The notes: a model not told the origin generated them from the letters alone. Numbered from the stretch's first letter, positions 34,178-43,344 are shown. The stretch is 64,000 nt of DNA from Sulfurimicrobium sp031426915 (GCA_031426915.1 JASJPB010000032.1:1-64000); one strand, 5' to 3'. Translations and numbers: made by a program.

Positions 34178-35164
34178 TCAACCCCCTGTCGAGGACATGA
34201 AGCGCACGATCTTGCAGGGGTTTTCCCTGAACTCGTGTTTTTCCGGCTTCAGCCCGATTGCGGTACGGATGCCTTGTTCGATTTCCTCGTCGCTGGCGCC
34301 GCCGCGCAGCAGGGGGCGGAAGGGGAAGTTCTCTTCCTGCGCGAGACAGGTGTAGAGCGTGCCGTCCACGCCCAGCCTGACCCGGTTGCAGGTTTCGCAG
34401 AAATGCTGGGAAATAGGGGTGATGAAGCCGATGCTGAATTTGCCGTCGCGGGACTTGAGGTAACGCGCCGGTCCTCCGCCGGGCAGCACGCCCTCCACCA
34501 GGCCGAAACGCTCCTGCAGGCGCTGCCTGACCGGTTGCAAATCGAGGAATTGCGCGTCTTGTCCGGTGCTGCCCATGGGCATACTTTCGATGAAGCGCAG
34601 GATGAAGCCCTGCTCGATACAGAACGCCACCATGTCGTCGATTTCGTCGTCATTGATGCCTTGCAGCGCCACCATGTTGATCTTGATGGGCTCGAAGCCG
34701 GCTGCCTTGCCCGCCATCAGACCGGCCATGATCTGGTCCAGGCAGTCGCGACCGGTGATCTGTTCGATGCGTTCGCGGCGCAGCGAGTCCAGGCTGGCGT
34801 TGATGCGCGACACGCCGTTCTGTTTCAGGATGGTGGCGTATTTGGCAAGCTGGGTGGCGTTGGTGCTGAGCGACAGATCCTCGATGCCGGGCAGGGCAGA
34901 AAGGCGTCCCGCCAGCTCGGGCAGGTTGCGCCGCAACAGCGGCTCGCCGCCGGTCAGGCGCAGGCGTTTCACGCCCAGGCGGGCAAAGGCGGCGATCAGG
35001 CGTTCGATTTCGTCGAAATTGAGCCAGTTGTCCGGCTCTTCATAGCCCTTGAAATCTTCCGGCATGCAATAGGCACAGCGCAGGTCGCAGCGATCCGTCA
35101 CCGACAGGCGAAGATACTCGATGTTGCGCTGGAAACGGTCGGTAAGCGGGTGCGGGGCGGTCAT
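34178..35164 (-). CDS. moaA: GTP 3',8-cyclase, molybdenum cofactor synthesis
   Basis: A 328-residue radical SAM enzyme, first step from GTP to cyclic pyranopterin. The radical SAM cluster ligands are C26, C30 and C33 (CDLRCAYC). The second cluster is at CETCNRVRLGVDGTLYTC near the C-terminus, and the essential C-terminal Gly-Gly is present. Molybdenum cofactor would serve enzymes such as nitrate reductase, which fits a denitrifier. No other mo genes are adjacent. Confidence 0.96.
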   Translation of the reverse strand: MTAPHPLTDRFQRNIEYLRLSVTDRCDLRCAYCMPEDFKGYEEPDNWLNFDEIERLIAAFARLGVKRLRLTGGEPLLRRNLPELAGRLSALPGIEDLSLSTNATQLAKYATILKQNGVSRINASLDSLRRERIEQITGRDCLDQIMAGLMAGKAAGFEPIKINMVALQGINDDEIDDMVAFCIEQGFILRFIESMPMGSTGQDAQFLDLQPVRQRLQERFGLVEGVLPGGGPARYLKSRDGKFSIGFITPISQHFCETCNRVRLGVDGTLYTCLAQEENFPFRPLLRGGASDEEIEQGIRTAIGLKPEKHEFRENPCKIVRFMSSTGG

Positions 35165-35278
35165 GGCGGCTACGGTTCGGGAACCCAGGAATGAGGTTGA
35201 CTATAGCGCAGCGGGTTCAAGTGCACAATGGAGAATGCGGCAGCCCATGAACGGGCTGCCGTTGTGGCGCAGCAGGAC

Positions 35279-35773
35279 TCAGTGTTTCATTTTGCCGTGA
35301 TCGTGCTCCATCGGCATCGGGGCGGGGGCCATGGCCTGGATTTTGCGTACCTGGGCGTCGAATTTCTTGCTGCTGCCGTCTTCGAAGGTGACGGTGATCG
35401 GCACGTTATCGCCTTCCTTGAGCGTTTGCTTGAGGTCGATCAGCATGATGTGCAGGCTGCCCGGTTTCAGCGTCGCTTCACCCTTGGACTTGATCTCGAT
35501 ATCCTTCACCGGGCGCATTTTCATCATGCCGCCTTCGTTGACGTGGGTGTGCAGTTCCGTCACCTTGGAGATCGGGTTATCGGCCTTCAGCACCTTGTGG
35601 TCCTTGTCGTCCGCGTTCTTGAACACCATGAAGGCGCCGGTGACATTTTGCCCCGGCGGCACCAGGCGGACGTAGGGGTCATTGACGGTGACATTATCGG
35701 CGGCGCTGCCGGCGGCGAAGGCCGAACTGCTTGCCAGAACGGCCAGGGTAAGGGCGGTGAATGCGAACTTCAT
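35279..35773 (-). CDS. Periplasmic copper chaperone (PCuAC family)
   Basis: A 164-residue protein with a Sec signal peptide (cleavage after SAFA) and the PCuAC copper site: the His of ELHTHV, the Met pair in GGMMKMRP, then SLHIML. A His/Met-rich tail (MPMEHDHGKMKH) adds metal binding. PCuAC proteins load the CuA centre of cytochrome oxidase together with SCO1, whose gene is next upstream; here the CuA of NosZ is a second possible client. Confidence 0.92.
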   Translation of the reverse strand: MKFAFTALTLAVLASSSAFAAGSAADNVTVNDPYVRLVPPGQNVTGAFMVFKNADDKDHKVLKADNPISKVTELHTHVNEGGMMKMRPVKDIEIKSKGEATLKPGSLHIMLIDLKQTLKEGDNVPITVTFEDGSSKKFDAQVRKIQAMAPAPMPMEHDHGKMKH

Positions 35774-35805
35774 GAGGATCTCCTTGGGTGGTTTTGTAAC
35801 AAAGA

Positions 35806-36408
35806 TTATTTGCGCTGCAAGGCGGTGCGAATGGCCTTCGCCACTTCCGCCGGTGGGGTGCCGTGCTGAAGCGTGGCCGCCAGAATGCCATCGGGAGCGA
35901 CGACATAAGTCGAGGCCGAATGGTCTACCACGTAGCCGCCGGCGGAGCCGGTGTTCTGCCTGGCATAACTTGCTCCGTAGAGCCGGGCGGCGGCAGCGAT
36001 TTCCTGGGGGGTACCGGTCAGGCCGAGAATGCTGGGGTGAAAGAAGGCGCCATAATCCTTGAGCTTTTCCAGGGTGTCGCGTTCCGGATCGACGGAGATG
36101 AACAATACCTGGGTGCGCGCCAGCTCGTTTTTGTCCAGCAGGTTAAGACCCTGGGCGGTGAAGGCGAGTGAGGTGGGGCAGATATCGGGGCAGAAGGTAT
36201 AACCGAAATACACCAGCACCACCTTGCCGCGCAGATCGTGCAGCGAAAGCGGGCCATTCGGCGATTGCAGGGTAAAGTCGCCGCCGGTGGGCGCGGCCGC
36301 AAGCGAGAGCGTTTGATGCTCCCGGTTCGCTGGCTGCCAGAACCAGACTACCCACCCCAGCACAACCGCCAGCAGGAGAATTGCAGCAATCAGGAGTTTC
36401 TTGGTCAT
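35806..36408 (-). CDS. SCO1/SenC copper metallochaperone
   Basis: A 200-residue membrane-anchored thioredoxin-fold protein. The N-terminal helix spans about 5-25. The copper site is C73-P-D-I-C77 with the distal His in VVDHSAST. It delivers copper or reduces cysteines for CuA centres. The start at 36408 gives the normal anchor; the frame is open upstream but without family similarity. The order 36503 gene, sco1, pcuAC on the minus strand suggests one copper operon. Confidence 0.92.
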   Translation of the reverse strand: MTKKLLIAAILLLAVVLGWVVWFWQPANREHQTLSLAAAPTGGDFTLQSPNGPLSLHDLRGKVVLVYFGYTFCPDICPTSLAFTAQGLNLLDKNELARTQVLFISVDPERDTLEKLKDYGAFFHPSILGLTGTPQEIAAAARLYGASYARQNTGSAGGYVVDHSASTYVVAPDGILAATLQHGTPPAEVAKAIRTALQRK

Positions 36409-36502
36409 GGGGCGAACAGTCCTTGCAGAAGGAATATCATGATGGGCTAATGCAGCAGGGTTGCCAAGGCTGGGATATGCGGCATATTGCCGCATATTAT
36501 CG

Positions 36503-36976
36503 TCAGTCGTGGCTGGTGATGAAGCGGAACGGCGCGATGACCTTGATTTTGCCGGTGGTGACGATCACGGAGGCCTGCCACGCCATGCGCCCGGTTATGC
36601 ATACCGGTAGCGTGGCCTCGCCGCTGTAATGGCCATCGTTTTGTACTTTAAGCGGGTGCCGGTTGTAGCCCATGTTCATATCCACGCCGATAAAATCCAC
36701 TTCCACCATCCGCGCATCCAGGCCTTCCACTGTGACAGTGAGTTTGATCGGGCGCAGCAGCGGAATGGGGTGCGGCGCGATGCTCAGCTTGATGCGCCCG
36801 CCGCCGGGAATGGCGCTGCTGCATGGCCCGGCCTGCAGGTCGCAAGCGGCGTCGAGAGGTGCGGTCACGGTCGCGGAGGAATCGGCTGCCAGCCACAGCC
36901 TGGCGCCGACGGTGGCGGCGATAGCCAGTGCCAGAGCGACTATGGCGGCGATGAGGGCTTTGTTCTGGGACGTCAC
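36503..36976 (-). CDS. Membrane-anchored FixH/YtkA-like protein
   Basis: A 157-residue protein from a GTG start with AGGA upstream. An N-terminal helix (about 8-30) is followed by a periplasmic beta-rich domain with LLRPIKLTVTVEGLD, FIGVDMNMGYNRHPL and GHYSGEATLPVCITG. The GVDMNMG and GHYSGEA motifs resemble FixH/YtkA-type domains linked to copper and oxidase assembly. It stands 94 bp upstream of sco1 and diverges from menB. The specific function is not known. Confidence 0.65.
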   Translation of the reverse strand: MTSQNKALIAAIVALALAIAATVGARLWLAADSSATVTAPLDAACDLQAGPCSSAIPGGGRIKLSIAPHPIPLLRPIKLTVTVEGLDARMVEVDFIGVDMNMGYNRHPLKVQNDGHYSGEATLPVCITGRMAWQASVIVTTGKIKVIAPFRFITSHD

Positions 36977-37082
36977 GCTGGATCCTGGAAGGCTGAAAAC
37001 GGCCAGAGCATATCACAGCACGGAAAGCTTGCGCGCGAGGCTTTGTGACATAATTCGCCCTTCGGAAATATCGGATAAAGCC

Positions 37083-37898
37083 ATGGATTGGAAAGCCGCT
37101 GCCACGTTTCAGGACGTTCTTTACCATAGGGCGGAGGGGATCGCCAAAATCACCATCAACCGCCCCGAGGTGCGCAATGCCTTTCGCCCCCAGACGGTGA
37201 ACGAGTTGATGCAGGCCTTCCAGTTGGCCCATCTCGATCCGGAAGTCGGCGTCATCATCCTTACCGGGGCGGGCGAGCAGGCGTTCTGTTCCGGAGGCGA
37301 CCAGAAAGTGCGCGGCGACGATGGCGGCTATCACGACCAGCAGGGAACGCCTCATCTCAATGTGCTCGACCTGCAAATGCAGATTCGCCGCTGCCCCAAG
37401 CCGGTGGTGGCGATGGTGGCGGGTTATGCCATCGGCGGCGGCCACGTGCTGCACCTGGTGTGCGACCTCTCCATTGCCGCCGACAATGCCCGTTTCGGCC
37501 AGACCGGGCCGCGCGTGGGCAGCTTCGATGCCGGCCTGGGCGCAGGCCTGCTGGCACGCGCGGTGGGGCTGAAAAAGGCCAAGGAGATCTGGTTCCTGTG
37601 CCGCCAATACAGCGCTGATGAAGCGCTGGAAATGGGGCTGGTCAATAGCGTGGTGCCGCTGGCGCAACTGGAGCAGGAAACCGTTAAATGGTGCCGGGAA
37701 ATGCTGCAACACTCGCCCACCGCGTTGCGTGTGCTGAAGTCGGCTTTCAACGCCGACAGCGACGGTCTGGCGGGGATACAGGAGCTGGCGGGCAATGCCA
37801 CCGCGCTGTTTTACATGACGGCGGAGGGTCAGGAAGGCAGGAACGCCTGGCTGGAAAAGCGCGACCCGGACTTCAGCAAATTCCCGCGCCGTCCATGA
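37083..37898 (+). CDS. menB: 1,4-dihydroxy-2-naphthoyl-CoA synthase
   Basis: A 271-residue crotonase-fold enzyme that closes the second ring of the naphthoquinone from o-succinylbenzoyl-CoA. Motifs include INRPEVRNAFRPQTV, the oxyanion region AFCSGGDQKVRG, GGGHVLHLVCDL and FGQTGPRVGSFDAG, all typical of MenB. It opens a set in which menA, a TlpA-like gene, menC and a thioesterase gene follow with overlaps. The start is the ATG giving the family N-terminus; a longer in-frame reading extends antisense into the divergent neighbour. Confidence 0.96.
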   Translation: MDWKAAATFQDVLYHRAEGIAKITINRPEVRNAFRPQTVNELMQAFQLAHLDPEVGVIILTGAGEQAFCSGGDQKVRGDDGGYHDQQGTPHLNVLDLQMQIRRCPKPVVAMVAGYAIGGGHVLHLVCDLSIAADNARFGQTGPRVGSFDAGLGAGLLARAVGLKKAKEIWFLCRQYSADEALEMGLVNSVVPLAQLEQETVKWCREMLQHSPTALRVLKSAFNADSDGLAGIQELAGNATALFYMTAEGQEGRNAWLEKRDPDFSKFPRRP

Positions 37899-38788
37899 AC
37901 CAGCAGCACTCAGTATTCCGAATCTGGCTGCTGGCTGCCCGCCCCAAGACCCTGACCGTTTCCTTCACCCCGGTGCTGGTCGGTTCTGCGCTGGCTTACG
38001 CGCAAACCGGGGCGCTGCTGTGGTTGCCGGCGCTGGCGGCGCTGCTGGGCGCGATCCTGATCCAGATTGGCACCAACCTGCACAACGATGCGGCAGATTT
38101 CGCGCGCGGTGCGGATACCCCGGAGCGTCTCGGGCCGGCCCGGGCCGTGGCATCCGGCTGGTTGCCGGCGCGCCAGGTGGAAGTGGCTGCGCTGTTCTGC
38201 TACGCGCTGGCCACGGGGTGCGGGGTTTACCTGGTGTGGCATGGCGGCTGGCCCATCGTGGCGCTGGGATTGTCTTCGCTGCTTTCCGGCTGGCTGTATA
38301 CCGGCGGGCCGCGCCCGCTGGCCTACACCGGCCTGGGGGAACTGTTCGTGTGGCTGTTTTTCGGACTCGGTGCGGTGATGGGGAGTTTCTATTTGCAAAC
38401 CTTCCGCCTCGGCTGGGACGCTTTTGTTGTGGCAAGCATGGTAGGCATGCAGGCGGCGGCGGTGATCGTGGTCAACAACTACCGCGATCTCGACAGCGAC
38501 CGCAGGATTGGAAAAAATACCCTGGCGGTGCGCCTGGGACGCGAGGGCAGCCAGGTGGAGTACGGGTTGCTGCTGTTTCTGCCCTACCTGCTGTTGCCCT
38601 TGCTGGCCAATCTGACCGGAATGCAGTGGGGCGCGGCCTTGCCTTTCCTCTCTCTGCCCTGGGCCATGCTCCTGGTACGGCATGTTGCACTCGACCCCGT
38701 TGGCCCGGGGTTCAACCGACTTCTCGCCCAGACCGCGCAGTTGCAACTTGCGTTTGGGGTATTGCTAGCCTTGGGAATTATTCTGTGA
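37895..38788 (+). CDS. menA: 1,4-dihydroxy-2-naphthoate polyprenyltransferase
   Basis: A 297-residue UbiA-superfamily membrane enzyme with about eight helices. The two aspartate-rich motifs are NLHNDAADFARGAD and NNYRDLDSDRRIGKNTLAVR. It attaches the prenyl tail to give demethylmenaquinone. The start overlaps menB by 4 bp, the next gene overlaps it by 4 bp. Confidence 0.95.
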   Translation: MNQQHSVFRIWLLAARPKTLTVSFTPVLVGSALAYAQTGALLWLPALAALLGAILIQIGTNLHNDAADFARGADTPERLGPARAVASGWLPARQVEVAALFCYALATGCGVYLVWHGGWPIVALGLSSLLSGWLYTGGPRPLAYTGLGELFVWLFFGLGAVMGSFYLQTFRLGWDAFVVASMVGMQAAAVIVVNNYRDLDSDRRIGKNTLAVRLGREGSQVEYGLLLFLPYLLLPLLANLTGMQWGAALPFLSLPWAMLLVRHVALDPVGPGFNRLLAQTAQLQLAFGVLLALGIIL

Positions 38789-39294
38789 AAAAACCGTTTC
38801 TTGTTCTGATTCTCCTGATGTTGCCCCTTTTCGCTGTAGCGGAAACCGCGCCCTTGTCCGATCCGGTCTATGCCGCCGTATTCAATGACCTGGATGGCCG
38901 GCCCACGGCATTGTCCAGGCTGCGGGGCAAGGTCGCGGTGGTCAATTTCTGGGCGACCTGGTGCCCCCCTTGCCGCAAGGAGATTCCCGATCTGGTTGAG
39001 GCCCATGGCAAGTATAAGGAGAGCGGAATCGAAATCCTCGGTATCGCGGTTGAGGATAGCGCCGAGCTGGTGAAGGAATTCGCCCGGAGTTATGAAATCA
39101 CCTATCCGCTCGTGACAGGAAAAGGCAAGGGCATCGAACTGATGCAGGCGCTGGGGAATAACGCGGCAGGCCTGCCCTATACCCTGGTGCTGGACGCCAG
39201 AGGCAATGTCGTGGACTCCAAGCGCGGGCAGATGAAAGCCTCCAGGCTTGAGAAGGCGCTTCAGGCGGCTTTGGCTGCTACCGACACGCCCTGA
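38785..39294 (+). CDS. TlpA-like periplasmic thioredoxin
   Basis: A 169-residue exported thioredoxin-fold protein read from a GTG that overlaps the menA stop (GTGA). Signal peptide LVLILLMLPLFAVAE is followed by an AhpC/TlpA domain with WATWCPPCRKE and the cis-proline in AAGLPYTLVLD. Such proteins reduce apocytochromes or copper-site cysteines. Its place between menA and menC ties it to the men/nos locus, where c-type cytochromes and CuA need reduced thiols. Confidence 0.88.
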   Translation: MKKPFLVLILLMLPLFAVAETAPLSDPVYAAVFNDLDGRPTALSRLRGKVAVVNFWATWCPPCRKEIPDLVEAHGKYKESGIEILGIAVEDSAELVKEFARSYEITYPLVTGKGKGIELMQALGNNAAGLPYTLVLDARGNVVDSKRGQMKASRLEKALQAALAATDTP

Positions 39295-39297
39295 CCC

Positions 39298-40359
39298 ATG
39301 CGAATTCGGAACAGCCGGGTTTTTTCTTATATCCTGCCGCTCAAAGCCGGATGGCGTAGCGCGAGCGGTAATTTTGCCGAGCGTTCCGGCTGCTTGCTGT
39401 GTCTGGAAACTGAGGATGGCCTGCTGGGATGGGGGGATTGTGCGCCGTTACCGGACGTGGAGTCGTCTCATGACCTGGTGCACTGGCACCATAACTTGCC
39501 CGGGCTGGATCTGGCGCAGTCGCGTCACAAGCTGAACCAGTCCGGCTTGACGCCCGCCGCGCGTTGCGCGGTGGACACCGCGTTCTGCGATCTGGCGGCG
39601 CAACAGGCAGGCTTGCCCCTGGCGCGCTGGTTGAATCCCGGCGCAAAATTGGCAGTGGCCTGCAATGCCGCCCTGGGCGCGCTGGACGATATGGCGCAGG
39701 AGCGTGCCTTGAGCGCAGTGGAAGCCGGCTTCACGGTGCTCAAGTTGAAAGTGGGCGTGGCGGAGATGGAACAGGAACTGGCATGGCTGCGCCAAGTGGC
39801 GGCTGCCTTGCCGCAGGGCATTCTGCTCCGGCTCGACGCCAACCGGGCATGGGATGAGAAAACGGCACGGCTTTTTCTCGATGGGGTAGAAGGCCTGCCG
39901 CTTGAAATGCTGGAAGAGCCTCTGGCGCGGATGGATCTGGCCCGGCTCGGCGCTCTGCAACAGCGAACCGAAATCGCGTTGGCGCTGGACGAATCCTTGC
40001 CGCAACTGGGCATGGCGCGGGTAATGGAAGCCAGGACCACGCGGCGTCTGGTCCTGAAGCCGATGTTGTTGGGTGGTTTGCATGCCTGCCGGGAGTGGGC
40101 TTTGCAGGCCCGGGCGCAGGGAATGGAGAGTGTGGTTACGACCACGCTGGACAGTGCGGTGGGGACCCTGGCAGCCGCGCACCTTGCCGCGGCGCTCGAC
40201 AATGGATTGCATCATGGGCTGGCTACTTCCGCCTGGCTGGAGCGGGACGTGGGCGCTGCGCCACGGGTCGAGGGCGGCATGATGTCTCTCGACAACCGGC
40301 CCGGTTTGGGTTTTTCCCCGGACTGGAGCGAGCTGGCTCCTGTATTATCGCAGGCATGA
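39298..40359 (+). CDS. menC: o-Succinylbenzoate synthase
   Basis: A 353-residue enolase-superfamily dehydratase. The catalytic Lys motif is VLKLKVG, the metal ligands are in RLDANRAWD, EEPLA and LALDES, and the second Lys is in LVLKPMLLGG. It converts SHCHC to o-succinylbenzoate, the substrate of MenE. It starts 3 bp after the TlpA-like gene and overlaps the thioesterase gene by 4 bp. Confidence 0.93.
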   Translation: MRIRNSRVFSYILPLKAGWRSASGNFAERSGCLLCLETEDGLLGWGDCAPLPDVESSHDLVHWHHNLPGLDLAQSRHKLNQSGLTPAARCAVDTAFCDLAAQQAGLPLARWLNPGAKLAVACNAALGALDDMAQERALSAVEAGFTVLKLKVGVAEMEQELAWLRQVAAALPQGILLRLDANRAWDEKTARLFLDGVEGLPLEMLEEPLARMDLARLGALQQRTEIALALDESLPQLGMARVMEARTTRRLVLKPMLLGGLHACREWALQARAQGMESVVTTTLDSAVGTLAAAHLAAALDNGLHHGLATSAWLERDVGAAPRVEGGMMSLDNRPGLGFSPDWSELAPVLSQA

Positions 40360-40748
40360 AATACGCTTACCGCTTCAAAGTGCGCCTGCATGATGTGGAC
40401 CACGCCGGAGTAATGTTTTTTGCTCGCCTTTTCGTCCATGCTCACGATGCCTATGAAGATTTCATGGCCGGCAAGGGGATGGCTATCGGGGACCTGATCG
40501 CGCAAGGCGTGCGCTTGCCCATTGTCCATGCCAGCGCCGATTATCTGCTGCCGCTGCGTCATGACGAGACTATTGAAGTGGCTCTGGAAATCGGGCCGCC
40601 GGGACAGACTTCCTTTACGTTGAATTACAAGTTTTGCTGTGGCGACGAATTGCGCGCCCGGCTGCAAACCGTCCATGTCTTTATCGATGTCCAAAGCGGA
40701 CTTCCGGCAACTTTGCCGGACACAATCCGGCGGCAGTTCCTGCCATAA
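40356..40748 (+). CDS. Hotdog thioesterase, probable DHNA-CoA thioesterase
   Basis: A 130-residue 4HBT-type thioesterase with RLHDVDHAGVMFFARLF, where the Asp is the usual catalytic residue. In the men operon it most likely releases 1,4-dihydroxy-2-naphthoate from its CoA ester, the step between MenB and MenA. Sequence alone cannot separate this from 4-hydroxybenzoyl-CoA thioesterase, but the 4-bp overlap with menC supports the menaquinone role. Confidence 0.85.
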   Translation: MKYAYRFKVRLHDVDHAGVMFFARLFVHAHDAYEDFMAGKGMAIGDLIAQGVRLPIVHASADYLLPLRHDETIEVALEIGPPGQTSFTLNYKFCCGDELRARLQTVHVFIDVQSGLPATLPDTIRRQFLP

Positions 40749-40790
40749 CCCTCCTGCGCTGCGCGCTAATCGGCTGCTCACATTTTTTTC

Positions 40791-40804
40791 TTGACCTGCG
40801 TCAA
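40791..40804. promoter_or_regulatory. FNR/DNR-type site upstream of nosZ
   Basis: TTGACCTGCGTCAA is a perfect inverted repeat of the FNR/CRP class (TTGAC-N4-GTCAA), 101 bp before nosZ. A CATAAT hexamer lies at 40827-40832, with its centre 32 bp downstream, which would place the site near -41.5 of a class II promoter. It suggests anaerobic or nitric-oxide-dependent activation. Confidence 0.7.
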
Positions 40805-40905
40805 GGATGGGCGTAATTTTCCGCTTCATAATGATGTGGCAAATTGTCGCAGGCGTTTATGGCGACTGATGTAATTGTAGTTCAACTAAGAGAAGGGAGT
40901 TTGTT

Positions 40906-43203
40906 ATGAAACCATTCAGTAAGCGAACAACCTCGCTGCTGGTAGCAGCTGGGCTGGGGCTGGGTGCGGTTAGCAGCGCCTGGGCCGCTGAATCACTGCA
41001 GGACGTGATGAAGCGCCGGGGTCTGTCGCAGCAGGATCTGCTGGCAGCATCCAAGACCTACGTGCCTACCGGCAAGCGCGACGACTTCATTGCCTTCAGT
41101 TCCGGTGGACAGAGCGGTCAGGTTATCGTGTATGGCATCCCGTCCATGCGCATTCTCAAATACATCGGCGTGTTTACTCCCGAACCATGGCAGGGCTACG
41201 GCTTCGATGAAGAGTCGAAGAAAGTGCTGCGCCAGGGCAATATCGACGGCAAGGAAATCAACTGGGGCGATACCCACCACCCGGCAATTTCCGAAACCAA
41301 CGGCGATTATGACGGCCAGTTCCTGTTCATCAACGACAAGGCCAACCCCCGTCTGGCGGTGATCGACCTGCGCGATTTCGAAACCAAGCAGATCGTGGTC
41401 AACCCGATTTACAAGTCGGAACACGGCGGTGCTTTCGTGACCCCGAACACCGAATACGTGATCGAGGCTGCCCAGTACGCTACTCCGCTGGCAAACAAGA
41501 AATTTGTTCCGCTGGAGCGCTTCAACGAGGAATACCGCGGTGGCGTGACTTACTGGAAATTCGACCGCAAGGAAGGCAAGATCGATCCCAAGCAGTCGTT
41601 CTCGCTGGAACTGCCCCCGTATAGCCAGGACTTGTCCGATGCTGGTAAAGGCCCGTCTGACGGATGGTCTTTCACCAACTCTTTCTGTACCGAGCGTTAT
41701 GTTGGCGGTATCGAAAAAGGTCGTCCTCCATATGAAGCCGGTTGCTCCGCCAAGGACACCGACTACATGCACGTGATCAACTGGAAGAAGGCCGCCGAAC
41801 TGGTCAAGGCCGGCAAAGCCAAGAAGATCAACGGTCATGATGTGCTGATGATGGAAACCGCGATCAAGGAAGGCATCCTGTTCCTGATTCCGGAACCGAA
41901 GAGCCCCCACGGCGTGGACGTGACTCCTGACGGCAAACTGATCACCGTTTCCGGCAAGCTGGATACCCACGTTTCGGTGTACAGCTTCGAGAAAATCCAG
42001 GCTGCGATCAAGGCCGGAAAATTCGAGAGCAAGGATCCCTACGGTATTCCTGTGATCGCCATGAACGACGCCTTGCACACGCAGGTTCAACTGGGTTTGG
42101 GTCCTTTGCATACCCAGTATGATTCCAAGAGTTGCGTAGCCTACACTTCCCTCTATGTGGATTCCCAGGTTGCCAAGTGGAACTACTGCGAAGGCAAAGT
42201 GCTGGACAAGATCTCCATCCATTACAACATCGGTCACCTGATGACAATGGAAGGCGACAGCATGCACCCCAAGGGTCGTTACCTGGTGGCGCTGAACAAG
42301 CTGGCAATCGACCGTTTCAATCCGGTGGGTCCGCTGCATCCTCAGAACCATCAGCTGATCGACATCGCCAACGACAAGATGCAGTTGCTGTATGACATGC
42401 CGTTGCCGCTGGGCGAGCCGCACTATGTTGTCGCGATCGACGCTACCAAGCTGAAGCCTGGCATCCGCTACAAAGTGGGTACTGACAGCCGCACCGACAA
42501 GCCGCATCCGGGCGCTGTAAGAGCAGGTGAAGAGAAGACTGTGAAGAAGGGCAACAAGGTCGAAGTGTTCGGTACCCTGATCCGCTCCCACATCACGCCT
42601 GAAACCATCGAAGTCGAAGTGGGTGATGAAGTGACGGTCAACCTGACCAACCTGGAACGTGCTGAAGACGAAACCCACGGCTTCACTGTCAGCACCTACA
42701 ACGTTCATGCCTCGATTGAACCGGGCAAGACCGTTTCGGTAAAGTTCAAGGCTGACAAGGAAGGCGTGTATCCGTACTACTGCACCGAGTTCTGCTCCGC
42801 GCTGCACCTGGAAATGCAGGGCTACCTGCTGGTCAAGCCGAAGGGCTACAAGGAAGTCAAGGCTGGTGCCGAGAAAGCCGTTTACACCAAGGCTGACTAC
42901 GACAAGCAGGTCAAGACCAACGTGGATACCCAGGCCGTGATCGACAGCGTGGTAGGTTACATCACCAGCGTCAACTACAAGGACTTCCCGCCTGTAGTAG
43001 CACTGGTTGAAGATGCAACCGACCAGCTCGGCCGCGCCAAGGAAGCCAAAGCCAAGATGGAAGAAGCTGCCAAGAAGAGCGACTGGCAGAATGCAACCCT
43101 CTGGGCCGGCCAATGGTGGCAGTTCCAGGTTAAAGCTGCGGACATCGGTCTGCGTGCCAAGACCTACCTGGAAGAGCATGGCGCCAAGAAGGTTGGCAAG
43201 TAA
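40906..43203 (+). CDS. nosZ: Nitrous oxide reductase, clade II type
   Basis: A 765-residue periplasmic enzyme reducing N2O to N2. The signal peptide (residues 1-28, cut after AWA) lacks a twin-arginine motif and looks Sec-dependent, a mark of clade II NosZ. The CuZ beta-propeller His ligands are visible: DTHHPAISETNG (H124, H125), SEHGGAF, SPHGVDVTP, GPLHTQYD, GHLMTMEG and HPQNHQ. CuA ligands are C626, C630, H634 and M637 in CTEFCSALHLEM. About 110 more residues follow the CuA domain: Lys/Ala/Glu-rich, helical-looking and without CXXCH. GAGAAGGGAG precedes the start. A strong terminator follows, so nosZ is probably transcribed mostly alone. Confidence 0.97.
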   Translation: MKPFSKRTTSLLVAAGLGLGAVSSAWAAESLQDVMKRRGLSQQDLLAASKTYVPTGKRDDFIAFSSGGQSGQVIVYGIPSMRILKYIGVFTPEPWQGYGFDEESKKVLRQGNIDGKEINWGDTHHPAISETNGDYDGQFLFINDKANPRLAVIDLRDFETKQIVVNPIYKSEHGGAFVTPNTEYVIEAAQYATPLANKKFVPLERFNEEYRGGVTYWKFDRKEGKIDPKQSFSLELPPYSQDLSDAGKGPSDGWSFTNSFCTERYVGGIEKGRPPYEAGCSAKDTDYMHVINWKKAAELVKAGKAKKINGHDVLMMETAIKEGILFLIPEPKSPHGVDVTPDGKLITVSGKLDTHVSVYSFEKIQAAIKAGKFESKDPYGIPVIAMNDALHTQVQLGLGPLHTQYDSKSCVAYTSLYVDSQVAKWNYCEGKVLDKISIHYNIGHLMTMEGDSMHPKGRYLVALNKLAIDRFNPVGPLHPQNHQLIDIANDKMQLLYDMPLPLGEPHYVVAIDATKLKPGIRYKVGTDSRTDKPHPGAVRAGEEKTVKKGNKVEVFGTLIRSHITPETIEVEVGDEVTVNLTNLERAEDETHGFTVSTYNVHASIEPGKTVSVKFKADKEGVYPYYCTEFCSALHLEMQGYLLVKPKGYKEVKAGAEKAVYTKADYDKQVKTNVDTQAVIDSVVGYITSVNYKDFPPVVALVEDATDQLGRAKEAKAKMEEAAKKSDWQNATLWAGQWWQFQVKAADIGLRAKTYLEEHGAKKVGK

Positions 43204-43230
43204 GCCGTCCTGATCAGGCTGTAACACCGG

Positions 43231-43265
43231 ATGCGGGGAGGCATAATGCCTCCCCGCATTTTTTC
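43231..43265 (+). terminator. Rho-independent terminator after nosZ
   Basis: ATGCGGGGAGGCAT and its exact complement ATGCCTCCCCGCAT are separated by one base and followed by a run of T residues (43259-43264). The GC-rich stem of at least 12 bp is the clearest terminator in the window. Confidence 0.92.
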
Positions 43266-43330
43266 TGCCTGCAATAACCGTGCTGTACGAGTGGATATTG
43301 ATAAAAGGACATGAGTGTCTTTGATTTTCC

Positions 43331-43344
43331 TTGATCCATGTCAA
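43331..43344. promoter_or_regulatory. FNR/DNR-type site upstream of the monoheme cytochrome
   Basis: TTGATCCATGTCAA matches the FNR/DNR consensus (TTGAT-N4-GTCAA) with both half-sites intact, 56 bp before the cytochrome start. It is the second of three such sites in the nos region. Confidence 0.68.
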
